From the NCBI GenBank assembly GCA_017464305.1, contig JAFUDS010000005.1:62001-126000 (forward strand): a stretch of DNA of 64,000 bases, given 5' to 3'. Numbering within the stretch: the stretch's first letter is position 1; each line of letters opens with the position of its first letter. The position numbers were made by a program, and so were the translations under genes. This DNA comes from Clostridia bacterium. Lineage in GTDB: Bacteria; Bacillota; Clostridia; Christensenellales; Aristaeellaceae. This document shows positions 27,379 to 35,697 of this stretch, piece after piece. A model generated the notes under the pieces. It was not told the DNA's origin. It saw nothing but the letters and a program-made list of their open reading frames with translations, and made no database searches.

Positions 27379-28058
27379 ACCTCAGCCTCCCCAATAAAGT
27401 ATCCTACTCCTCGTTTTGTTTGGATAAAATCATGCAAGCCACTGGCATCTATTTTTTTGCGAAGACGATTGATATTGACGGTTAGCGTATTGTCATCAAT
27501 ATAGCAATCTGAAGCCCAGAGCACATCCATTAGGCGCTCCCGGCTAACGATCTTCCCTTTATTTTCCAGCAGAGAAGAAAGGATTCGAAGCTCGTTCTTT
27601 GTCAGCGGGATAGGCGTATTCTGATAAACCAAAGTGCTGTTCAGCGTATTCAAATGGGCTCCATGATGCTCCAGCAGGAGCATATTCCCAACGTAATCAT
27701 ATGTTCGGCGCAGCAGAGCTTGAATTTTCGCAATCAGCACATCGCAGTCAAAGGGCTTTGCGACAAAATCATCGCCTCCCATGTTCATGGCCATGATCAT
27801 GTTCATGTTATCCGATGCTGAAGACAGGAATATGATGGGCACATCGGACATCTTTCGTATCTCTGCGCACCAGTGATAACCGTCGAAATAAGGCAAGCCA
27901 ATATCCACCACCACCAAATGAGGCTGGACTTCAGAAAACTCAGAGATGACATTACGAAAGTTCTTTACGCCAAAGAATTGTAAATCCCACTTGCTGCCGC
28001 CTTCCTTTACGGCCTCGAAGATGCCTGTATCATCTTCTATCATGAAAACACGATACAA
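27375..28058 (-). CDS. BceR-like response regulator
   Basis: 227-residue OmpR-type regulator: a receiver domain with IEDD, phospho-acceptor D in VVVDIGLPYFDG and K in AKPFD, then a winged-helix DNA-binding domain (about 130-225). The start is TTG at 28058, because GGAGGT lies eight bases upstream and the family N-terminus (MxxxxxIEDD) needs it; the later ATG would cut into the domain. Predicted to bind the box at 26350-26385. Confidence 0.92.
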   Translation of the reverse strand: MYRVFMIEDDTGIFEAVKEGGSKWDLQFFGVKNFRNVISEFSEVQPHLVVVDIGLPYFDGYHWCAEIRKMSDVPIIFLSSASDNMNMIMAMNMGGDDFVAKPFDCDVLIAKIQALLRRTYDYVGNMLLLEHHGAHLNTLNSTLVYQNTPIPLTKNELRILSSLLENKGKIVSRERLMDVLWASDCYIDDNTLTVNINRLRKKIDASGLHDFIQTKRGVGYFIGEAEV

Positions 28059-28156
28059 AATGTAGTACCTCCATGTTATTCAGCTTTTTCCAATACAAAT
28101 TTCTCAAACAGAGGCAACGAGAATCGCAGATATCCCCTATTACTTGATAGTTAACT

Positions 28157-29530
28157 TCAAACAATCCCACTTTCTGGCGAAGTTTCTTCCTCTTCCGGAT
28201 GAAAATCCTTCATGAATCGTTTGAGCAGGAAAGTGCAGAAATATGGAAAAGTATAGATAGCGTTCTCATGGCCGATGTTGTTGTTTGACAGCTTAAACCC
28301 GTATCGAATGTCAGGATAATGGTCAGACGACATCAGCGTTTTCATGGATTTTGTCTTCCCGCTTCTTGCTTTTACCTCCACGGGGATGAGCGACGTGGCA
28401 GAACGAATAAAGAAATCTTCCTCCAAAGTAGAATCTTCCCGTTTGTAATAAAATAGCTTGTATCCCTGCTTTACCAATGCTTCGCCAACCATATTTTCAT
28501 ACAGGGCGCCCTTGTATACACCCAGATTTTTATTTGCTCTTAGATCCTCTTGTGATTCATCATCCAGCATGGATACAAGCAATCCCGTGTCCGCAAAATA
28601 TAGTTTGTACGTGTCAGGCTCATAATTTCCGCTGAGAGGCAATTCCGGAAACTCTAAGCAATAGCAGATATTAACCATTCCTGCATCAGCAAGCCATTCC
28701 GCACACCCTCGATAGTCGCGGAATCTTGCCCCGGTTGCAACCTTTGATATCTGAAATTTCTTATTTTCTCTTGCAAGCTGTGGCGCGATCCGATTGAAAA
28801 CATTGATGATTCTTGCCTGGTCAACGCCGGAAGCGTATTTACGGATATCCTCCTTATAATCTGCAATGAGCTGCTTTTGCGTGTCCAGCGATCCCTCAAA
28901 GGTATTTTTTTGAATATATTCAGCAACAACTGCCGGCATCCCACCCAGAATGTTATAGTCCATAAATAGAGAATGAAATACCTTCATCTCCAAATCGCTA
29001 AATGGCTGAAGTGATTTCATATGAGATAATATGTCTTCAATGGTGTCATCTTTGTATCCTTTGGCCCAGAGGAATTCTTCAAAATCCATCGAAAACATTT
29101 CATAATCCTTTTTATACCCAACACTGTTGCTTTCGATTCTTTTATAGTTCACCCCCAGCATGGAACCGCTGCAGATTACATCAAACCGGCCATCCAGGCT
29201 AAAGAACTTCAAAGATGTGGCAATCTCTGGAAATTCCGTGATTTCATCAAAAAAAATCAAGGTTTTCCCGGGGATAAACTTCTTTGAGGGATCGAGCAGT
29301 GAAATGTTTTTGATGATGTCCCCAGACTCATACCCGTCCGATATGATGCCTTTGTATTTTTCGTCGCGGACAAAGTTGATCTCAATGACGCTTTCATAGT
29401 GGGCAGAAGCAAAATGCAAAATAGATTCCGTCTTTCCGACCTGCCGACTGCCCTTGATAATAAGCGGTTTCCTGCTTTCTTCCGCTTTCCATGCAGCCAG
29501 GAAATCGTCTACTTTTCTTTTTAGATACAT
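28157..29530 (-). CDS. AAA ATPase with DUF4143 domain
   Basis: 457 residues: an AAA_14 ATPase domain (Walker A GSRQVGKT, Walker B IFFDEITE, sensor SGSML) followed by DUF4143, which has a nuclease-like fold with the segment LIPVEVKARSG near the end. Proteins of this family are common accessory genes with unknown function, often single and mobile between genomes. ATG 29530 is seven bases after GGAGGGG; the TTG two codons upstream is less likely. It has its own good promoter and ends the AT-rich island. Confidence 0.9.
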   Translation of the reverse strand: MYLKRKVDDFLAAWKAEESRKPLIIKGSRQVGKTESILHFASAHYESVIEINFVRDEKYKGIISDGYESGDIIKNISLLDPSKKFIPGKTLIFFDEITEFPEIATSLKFFSLDGRFDVICSGSMLGVNYKRIESNSVGYKKDYEMFSMDFEEFLWAKGYKDDTIEDILSHMKSLQPFSDLEMKVFHSLFMDYNILGGMPAVVAEYIQKNTFEGSLDTQKQLIADYKEDIRKYASGVDQARIINVFNRIAPQLARENKKFQISKVATGARFRDYRGCAEWLADAGMVNICYCLEFPELPLSGNYEPDTYKLYFADTGLLVSMLDDESQEDLRANKNLGVYKGALYENMVGEALVKQGYKLFYYKREDSTLEEDFFIRSATSLIPVEVKARSGKTKSMKTLMSSDHYPDIRYGFKLSNNNIGHENAIYTFPYFCTFLLKRFMKDFHPEEEETSPESGIV

Positions 29531-29561
29531 ATGCAAACCCCTCCACGTTCACTCTGTCAAG

Positions 29562-29590
29562 ATCATACACAAAATCTTAGCGAATGTCAA
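29562..29590 (-). promoter_or_regulatory. promoter for the AAA/DUF4143 gene
   Basis: Minus-strand TTGACA (29585-29590), a 17-base spacer and TATGAT (29562-29567). The leader is only about 25 bases. Confidence 0.75.
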
Positions 29591-29615
29591 TCAGTGAGCA
29601 CACATTTTATGAGCG

Positions 29616-29651
29616 AATAGGAATATGTTGAAACACATTTCCGTTCCTATT
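29616..29651. repeat. inverted repeat at the island edge
   Basis: AATAGGAA (29616-29623) and TTCCTATT (29644-29651) are perfect inverted copies, with ATGT/ACAT pairing inside. The rest of the 300-base gap 29531-29830 holds the divergent promoter, the VTC ribosome-binding site and nothing else recognisable. Confidence 0.45.
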
Positions 29652-29830
29652 AACTGCGGGAAGGTCTACAGGCTTACAAAATTTATTATCCAGAGTTCAA
29701 GCTAATTTAAAGCTTCTGTGCTAAAATCATCGCTGGATGTCGGATCGGAAGGCTTCCAACCCGATATCCCGATTGTTCGCGGGTGGGGCGATTTCTTCCC
29801 CGGCCTTCGCGAAAGGAAGGAGGATGCAGC

Positions 29831-30508
29831 ATGGATATTCAATATCGGCACGAATGGAAGCACGAGATCTCCTACAGCGATCTGCTGGCCATCCGGCAGC
29901 GTCTGCGGGCCGTGGCACAGGCCGATCCCCATGCCATCGACGGCAAATATCTGATCCGCAGCCTGTATTTCGACAACCTGAACGACAAAGCGCTGCGGGA
30001 GAAAATCGACGGCGTGAACCTGCGGGAAAAGTTCCGAATCAGATACTACAACGGCGACCTTTCCCTCATCCACCTGGAGAAGAAGAGCAAAGTCAGCGGA
30101 CTGGGCACCAAATTTTCCGCCCCGCTGACGGCGGAGGAGGCTCAATCCATCGTAGACGGCCATCTGGCCTGGATGCTCGATTCCGGACGCCCCTTGGTGC
30201 AGGAACTGTATTGCAAAATGCAATTCCAGGGCATGCGGCCCAAAACCATCGTGGACTATACCCGGGAGCCCTTTATCTACGGGCCGGGAAATGTTCGGGT
30301 CACCTTCGATTATAACATTCGAACGGGCCTGAGCTGTACGAATTTCCTGAACTGGGACTGCCCCACCGTGCCCGCGCCGGATTCCGGCATCATCCTGGAG
30401 GTGAAATGGGACGCTTTCCTTCCCGCCATCATCCGGGACGCGGTCCAAATGCCCGGCCGTCGGGTCACCGCCTTTTCCAAGTATGCCCAGTGTCGGATGT
30501 ACGACTGA
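29831..30508 (+). CDS. VTC-domain polyphosphate polymerase
   Basis: 225 residues forming a VTC (triphosphate-tunnel) domain, the fold that makes polyphosphate from ATP in yeast Vtc4. Basic and acidic tunnel residues are visible in order: RHEWKHEI at the start, RSLYFD, KFRIRYY, LEKKSK and EVKWD near the end. The ATG at 29831 follows AAAGGAGG; an earlier in-frame ATG at 29783 lacks a site. It is followed by a DUF4956 membrane protein and a beta-helix protein on the same strand, a combination seen in other Firmicutes. Confidence 0.9.
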   Translation: MDIQYRHEWKHEISYSDLLAIRQRLRAVAQADPHAIDGKYLIRSLYFDNLNDKALREKIDGVNLREKFRIRYYNGDLSLIHLEKKSKVSGLGTKFSAPLTAEEAQSIVDGHLAWMLDSGRPLVQELYCKMQFQGMRPKTIVDYTREPFIYGPGNVRVTFDYNIRTGLSCTNFLNWDCPTVPAPDSGIILEVKWDAFLPAIIRDAVQMPGRRVTAFSKYAQCRMYD

Positions 30509-30627
30509 TTCCAAGTGTTTTCCCCTCCAAAGGCGCGGAGATACCTTTCCCCGCCATTAACCCCAAACCGATCCCTCGGAAGATTCACCGACGGATCCCC
30601 TCAACAGATTGAAAGGAGCGCTTTCCC

Positions 30628-31299
30628 ATGACATTCAGTGATATCTTCAAATCCAACTTCCTGGAGAACGTAACCTCCGTCACCATGCTGGATATGTTCC
30701 TGTCCATTTTCCTGTCCTTCGCCCTGGGCCTGTTCATCTTCCTGATTTACAAGAAGACCTATGCCGGCGTCATGTATTCCTCCAGCTTCGGCGTTACCCT
30801 GCTGGCCATGACCATGATCTCCAATTTTGTCATCCTGGCAGTCACCAGCAACGTGGTCCTCTCCCTGGGCATGGTGGGCGCCCTGTCCATCGTCCGTTTC
30901 CGGACCGCCATTAAAGAACCCCTGGATATCGCCTTCCTTTTCTGGTCCATCGCCGCGGGCATCGTGCTGGCGGCAGGGATGATTCCCCTGGCGGTCATCG
31001 GAAGCATCCTCATCGGCCTCATCATCCTGCTGTTCGCCAATCGGAAATCCCATATCAAGCCCTACATCGTCGTCCTCCAGTGCGACAATCACGCGGGGGA
31101 AGAGGCCGCCACCGCCTTCCTGAAGCAGCACACGGATCGGCTGTCCGTCAAGAGCAAGAGCGTACAGCGGGGCGCCATCGAGCTGAATCTGGAGGTTCGG
31201 CTGAAGGATGAAAACACGGATTTCATGAATCAGCTGGCGGAGCTGGAGGGCGTAAAGAACGCGGTACTGGTCAGCTACAACGGCGATTACATGGGATAA
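30628..31299 (+). CDS. DUF4956 membrane protein
   Basis: 223 residues with about four membrane helices (22-42, 48-75, 78-90, 108-137) and a C-terminal cytoplasmic domain that looks like a ferredoxin-like or ACT-like fold. Genes of this family are habitually next to VTC polymerase genes, so it may be the membrane partner or channel for polyphosphate, in the way Vtc membrane domains act in yeast (inference). GAAAGGAG precedes the ATG. Confidence 0.88.
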   Translation: MTFSDIFKSNFLENVTSVTMLDMFLSIFLSFALGLFIFLIYKKTYAGVMYSSSFGVTLLAMTMISNFVILAVTSNVVLSLGMVGALSIVRFRTAIKEPLDIAFLFWSIAAGIVLAAGMIPLAVIGSILIGLIILLFANRKSHIKPYIVVLQCDNHAGEEAATAFLKQHTDRLSVKSKSVQRGAIELNLEVRLKDENTDFMNQLAELEGVKNAVLVSYNGDYMG

Positions 31300-31325
31300 C
31301 CCTGCTGTTGAAAAAGGAGGGATAA

Positions 31326-33200
31326 ATGATGTCAACGCATCGGTTGTTTGATCGCCTCTGCGTCGTCGTCATCCTGATTGCGCTGCTCGTCACCGTTCTG
31401 TTCATGAACGGCGAGCGCCTGGGAATCACCCTGGTGGTGGACGCGGACGCGGAAAACCATGCCGGTTCCGATTTCTTTACGAAGAATGATCTGAACGGGG
31501 ATTGGGATACCACGGACGCCACCGCGATTTCCCTGGAAGGGGAGTCCATTCACATCTCCGGGAACGGCGCCTATGTGCTGGATGGGGATGTGATCATCTC
31601 CCAGACCGGAAAATATGTCATCTCCGGCGCCCTCCAGGATGGCAGCATCATCGTCCGGGCGAAAAAGAATTCCAAGGTCTGGCTGCTGTTCAATGGCGTT
31701 GAAATCAATTGCTCCGATGACGCGTGCCTGCGGGTTGATCAGGCGGACAAGGTGTTCCTGACCCTGGCGGACGGCACGGAGAATAGCCTGGTCAGCGGGG
31801 CGGATTATTCCGAAACGGCCCTGGCGGATGGAACCAACGGGGTAATCTACGCTCATGACGACCTGACCATCAATGGTTCCGGCACATTGACCATCACCGC
31901 GGCCTATCGCCACGGTCTCGTCGCCAAGGATGATCTGGTCATCACCGGGGGCACCCTGTCCATCACCGCGCCCCAGGATGGCATTCACGTCAATGAAACC
32001 TTCTCCTTCACGGAGGCCTCTTTGACCATTACGGCGGGAGATGACGCCATCCACGCGGATGACCAGATCAACATATTGGGCGGAAGCCTGCTCATCACCG
32101 ACTGCTATGAGGGGCTGGAAGCGGTCATCATTCAGATTTTTGATGGAGATCTGGTGATCTATTCCCAGGACGACGCGCTGAATGCCAACGGATATACCGG
32201 AGATTTCGGCATGGGCGGGGGAATGCCCTGGGGGAATGAATCCAGCGTCTCAGAAAGCGCGGAGGTGCTCAGCGCCGAGGAAACCTACGTGTTGATTGCC
32301 GGCGGCAGCCTGACCATCGTCAACGCCACGGGCCAGGACGCGGACGGCATTGATTCCAACGGCTGTCTGTACATCACTGGCGGCGATATTCACATCAGTC
32401 TTTCCGGCGACGGCACCAACAACGCCATCGATTACGGCAGTGAAAACGGCGGCGTGGCGGAAATCAGCGGCGGAACCATCCTCGCCGGCGGCGGTTCTCA
32501 GATGGTGGAAGGCTTCGCCGCTTCCTCCGCCCAGTGCTCCATCCTGTACAACATCAGCGGCGGCGTGGAAGCCGGCGCCCTCATCACCCTGACGGACGCG
32601 GAGGGAAACACGCTGCTTTCCGGCGATATGACCTGCGGCTTCTCTTCCCTGATTCTCAGCTGCCCGGAGATGCAGGTGGGCGAGACCTATACCCTGACCA
32701 TCGATGGCAGCACAGAGGAAATCGCCCTTACCGAAGTATCCTCCACCTACGGGGACGCGCAAAGCGCCTTCTTCGGCGGGAACAGGAATGGAGGCGGCAG
32801 GCAGTTCATGGGCGGAGGTCAGGGCGGCTTCGCGCGGATGGATTTCTCAGGGGATGATTCTGAGCAGCCCTCCCCGCCGGATTGGAACAGTGAAGACGGC
32901 GTCATGCCCTCTCCGCCAGATTGGAGCAATGAAAACAGCGAAGAGGGCTCCATGCCTTCTCCCCCGGATTGGAGCAATGAAAGCAGCGAAGACGGCGCCA
33001 TGCCCTCTCCTCCCGATTGGAATCAGGAGAACGACATCGGCGGCATGCCCTTCCCTGCCGACCAGAGCCTGGCAGAGAACGCCGCCGACGTCTCCGCCGC
33101 CAACGAAACAACCAGCTGGCTGCTGATCGGCGTCTCCCTCCTGGCGCTCCTGCTTGGATTGATCATCGCCGCCCTAAGCAAGGGAAAGAACCTGTTCTAA
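31326..33200 (+). CDS. Cthe_2159-like beta-helix carbohydrate-binding surface protein
   Basis: 624 residues: an N-terminal membrane anchor (about 9-28), a long repetitive beta-helix (about 50-460) with short turns such as GSGTLTITA and GGTLSIT, the pattern of the Cthe_2159/DUF4353 carbohydrate-binding family, then a low-complexity tail with four PSPPDW motifs (about 515-570) and a second membrane helix (about 597-617). The beta-helix should lie outside the cell between two anchors. ATG 31326 follows GGAGG by five bases; 31329 is an alternative. It completes the operon with the VTC and DUF4956 genes. Confidence 0.85.
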   Translation: MMSTHRLFDRLCVVVILIALLVTVLFMNGERLGITLVVDADAENHAGSDFFTKNDLNGDWDTTDATAISLEGESIHISGNGAYVLDGDVIISQTGKYVISGALQDGSIIVRAKKNSKVWLLFNGVEINCSDDACLRVDQADKVFLTLADGTENSLVSGADYSETALADGTNGVIYAHDDLTINGSGTLTITAAYRHGLVAKDDLVITGGTLSITAPQDGIHVNETFSFTEASLTITAGDDAIHADDQINILGGSLLITDCYEGLEAVIIQIFDGDLVIYSQDDALNANGYTGDFGMGGGMPWGNESSVSESAEVLSAEETYVLIAGGSLTIVNATGQDADGIDSNGCLYITGGDIHISLSGDGTNNAIDYGSENGGVAEISGGTILAGGGSQMVEGFAASSAQCSILYNISGGVEAGALITLTDAEGNTLLSGDMTCGFSSLILSCPEMQVGETYTLTIDGSTEEIALTEVSSTYGDAQSAFFGGNRNGGGRQFMGGGQGGFARMDFSGDDSEQPSPPDWNSEDGVMPSPPDWSNENSEEGSMPSPPDWSNESSEDGAMPSPPDWNQENDIGGMPFPADQSLAENAADVSAANETTSWLLIGVSLLALLLGLIIAALSKGKNLF

Positions 33201-33222
33201 AGGATCTCCCCCATTTCATAAA

Positions 33223-33245
33223 GCCCTCTCCCAGACGGAGAGGGC
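33223..33245. terminator. bidirectional terminator between the beta-helix gene and bioY
   Basis: A 9-bp stem GCCCTCTCC / GGAGAGGGC with a 5-base loop. On the minus strand it is followed by TTTAT and so fits bioY best. Confidence 0.6.
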
Positions 33246-33290
33246 GCATTGATATGCTTGCATAGCTTCCCTTATTGTTTTAAACCACTT

Positions 33291-33833
33291 TTATACCTTG
33301 GAAATCAGCGGATACAGCCGCAGAGTCAGCAGCGCAGCCAGGGTCAGCTTCACGGCATCCGGAATCAGATAAGGGAAAACACACCAGCCCAGGGCCGTTC
33401 CCAGCGAAATGGGCCCCGTAGCCCGGGCATACACGATCATGAACCAGGCGGTGCCAAAGGCATAGCAAAGCAGGATGCCCACCACCATGGAAAGAATCAG
33501 GGGCCAAAGCTTCCGCCCAAAGCGCCGCACCGCCAGCCCCACGGCCAAGGCTGTAAAGAGGAAGCCCACAATATAGCCTCCCGTGGTTCCCAGCAGAGCC
33601 CCCAGCCCGCCCCGGAACCCAGAAAACACGGGCACACCAATGGCGCCCAGTAAAATATATCCCCCCACGGACCAAAGCCCCAGCTTCAGCCCCAGCAGTC
33701 CCGTCACCAGGCAAACGGCGAAGGTTTGCAGCGTAAAGGGAATGGTCATGGGGATGGAAATCCAGGAACAGACGGCGATGAGGGCGATGCTCAGGGCTAC
33801 GTAGGTAATTTCCCTGGTAGAAAGCTTCTTCAT
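33291..33833 (-). CDS. bioY: biotin ECF transporter S component
   Basis: 180-residue BioY family protein with six membrane helices and the substrate-binding region IPMTIPFTLQTFAVCL near 30-45 and a GGYILLGAIGVPVF segment near 60. It binds biotin and works with a shared ECF module or alone. ATG 33833 follows GGAGGA; the open frame continues upstream, but that part would overlap the promoter. A BirA operator covers its promoter. Confidence 0.93.
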   Translation of the reverse strand: MKKLSTREITYVALSIALIAVCSWISIPMTIPFTLQTFAVCLVTGLLGLKLGLWSVGGYILLGAIGVPVFSGFRGGLGALLGTTGGYIVGFLFTALAVGLAVRRFGRKLWPLILSMVVGILLCYAFGTAWFMIVYARATGPISLGTALGWCVFPYLIPDAVKLTLAALLTLRLYPLISKV

Positions 33834-33868
33834 CACAAAAAATCCTCCCAACACAAAATTCGAGAGGG

Positions 33869-33897
33869 AGGATAGCAGCTTTTTGTTCAATTGTCAA
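33869..33897 (-). promoter_or_regulatory. bioY promoter
   Basis: Minus-strand TTGACA (33892-33897), a 17-base spacer and TATCCT (33869-33874), identical in both boxes and spacing to the birA promoter. Confidence 0.8.
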
Positions 33898-33923
33898 CCT
33901 ATATTTAAAATTATGGTTGACAT
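33891..33923 (-). promoter_or_regulatory. BirA operator at bioY
   Basis: TTGTCAACC (33891-33899), a 15-base spacer and GGTTGACAT (33915-33923). The half-sites match the birA operator, and the bioY -35 box lies inside one half-site. Confidence 0.85.
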
Positions 33924-35693
33924 TTATTCAAATTGCGCGGCATAGAGCTGATGATAGAATCCCTTTTGATCCATCAGTTGCCGATGGGTTCCCTGTTCCA
34001 CCACGTCCCCCTCCCGCAGCACCAGGATCTGATCCGCGTGTTCGATGGTGGACAGGCGATGGGCGATGACGAAGCAGGTTTTATCCTTCATCAATTCCCG
34101 CATGGCCTTCTGAATCTCCCGCTCCGTGGCGGTATCCACATTGGAGGTGGCCTCGTCCAGGATCAGCATGGGCGCATCATACAGCATGGCCCGGGCGATG
34201 GTCAGCAGCTGTTTTTGCCCCTTGGAGATGTTTCCGCCGTCCTCGCTGATCACCGTGTTATACCCCTGAGGCAGGCGCATGATGAAGGGATGAATGCGGG
34301 CGGCCTTGGCTGCAGCGACGACCTCCTCCATGGTGGCGTTCTCCCGGCCATAAGCGATGTTGTCAAAGATGGTGCCATGGAAGACCCAGGTATCCTGCAG
34401 CACCATGGCATAGGCGCCCCGGACGCTGGCGCGGACGGCGGTGCGAATTTCCTGCCCGTCCACCCGAATCACCCCGCTGTCCGGGTCATAAAAGCGCATC
34501 AGCAGATTGATGATCGTGGTTTTTCCCGCGCCGGTAGGCCCTACGATGGCAATCAGCTTGCCAGCGGGGGCCTGCAGGTTCAGATCATGCAGGATGGTTT
34601 TCACCGGATCGTATCCAAAGGCCACATGCTCCACGGATACATCCCCTCGCACGTTTGCCAGCAGCCGGGCTTGGGGCGCGTCCGCAATCTCCTCCTGCTC
34701 ATCCAGCAGCGTAAAGACCCGTTCCGCGGCTGCCAGGGCGGAAAACAGCTCGTTGAACACCTCCGCGATGGCATTGATGGGCCCGGCGAACTTCCGGCTG
34801 TAAAGCACGAAGGAGGAAATCCGCCCCAGATCGATGCGCCCGTTCATATACAGCACCCCACCCAGCAGGCCGATGAGGCTCAGACCCAGGTTGTTGATGG
34901 CCGTCATGGTGGGCCCGATGGTAACCCCGTAATGCTCTGCATCGGAGAAGGCTTCCGCCGCCTCCGTGTTGATGCCGTCGAACCGATCATCCACCCGGTT
35001 TTCATAGGCATAGGCCAGAATGGTCTTCTGGCCGGAGAGCATCTCCTCCACAAAGCCATTCATCACGCCATAGCTTTGGGACCGCCGGGCGTACCGCGGC
35101 TGGGTTTTCTTCCGCATATATACCGTGTATCCAATGGCTACAGGCACAGTCACCAGCGTTAGCACCGACAGCGGCAGGGAAATGGTAGCCATCATCACCA
35201 GGGAACCCACCACGGTGATGACGCTGGACAGAATCTGCACGATGTCCGTGGCCATGCTGGTGGAGATGACGTCGATATCATAGCTGACCCGGCTGATGAT
35301 GTCCCCCGCCTGATGCCGATCAAAATAGCCCACCGGCAGGCGCATCAGCTTATCGAACACATCCTGCCGCATCTGCCGGGCCATGCGTTTGCTGACCACG
35401 GTCATGATGAGGCTGATGCCAAAGCCCAGCAGGGCGGACCCCACATAGCACAGCAACATCAGCCGGGCATTGTGCCACACGGCGTCAAAGTTCACCTTCC
35501 CGGCCCCCGCGGCCGCCTCCCGAATGGCGTTGCCCGCCAGGTTGGGCCCCCACAGGTTCAGCAGGTTGCTGACAAAGCTGAGGATGATCACGCCGGCAAT
35601 CACATATTTCCAGGGCCCCAGATAGCGAAGCAGCCGACGAAGGGCGCCCCGGGTATCCTTGGGCTTGCGCATTACCGCATCTCTCTTCGCCAT
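33924..35693 (-). CDS. ABC exporter half-transporter, canonical ATPase site
   Basis: 589 residues: an ABC transmembrane domain of six helices (about 25-310) and a C-terminal ATPase domain with Walker A GPTGAGKTT, Walker B LILDEATS with the catalytic glutamate, and H-loop VIAHR. Its own signature is NISKGQKQ rather than LSGGQ. With the next gene it forms a heterodimer in which each subunit supplies part of the sites. The stop lies one base from the bioY operator. Four bases separate it from its partner gene. Substrate unknown (multidrug or lipid type). Confidence 0.92.
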   Translation of the reverse strand: MAKRDAVMRKPKDTRGALRRLLRYLGPWKYVIAGVIILSFVSNLLNLWGPNLAGNAIREAAAGAGKVNFDAVWHNARLMLLCYVGSALLGFGISLIMTVVSKRMARQMRQDVFDKLMRLPVGYFDRHQAGDIISRVSYDIDVISTSMATDIVQILSSVITVVGSLVMMATISLPLSVLTLVTVPVAIGYTVYMRKKTQPRYARRSQSYGVMNGFVEEMLSGQKTILAYAYENRVDDRFDGINTEAAEAFSDAEHYGVTIGPTMTAINNLGLSLIGLLGGVLYMNGRIDLGRISSFVLYSRKFAGPINAIAEVFNELFSALAAAERVFTLLDEQEEIADAPQARLLANVRGDVSVEHVAFGYDPVKTILHDLNLQAPAGKLIAIVGPTGAGKTTIINLLMRFYDPDSGVIRVDGQEIRTAVRASVRGAYAMVLQDTWVFHGTIFDNIAYGRENATMEEVVAAAKAARIHPFIMRLPQGYNTVISEDGGNISKGQKQLLTIARAMLYDAPMLILDEATSNVDTATEREIQKAMRELMKDKTCFVIAHRLSTIEHADQILVLREGDVVEQGTHRQLMDQKGFYHQLYAAQFE

Positions 35694-35697
35694 TTTC

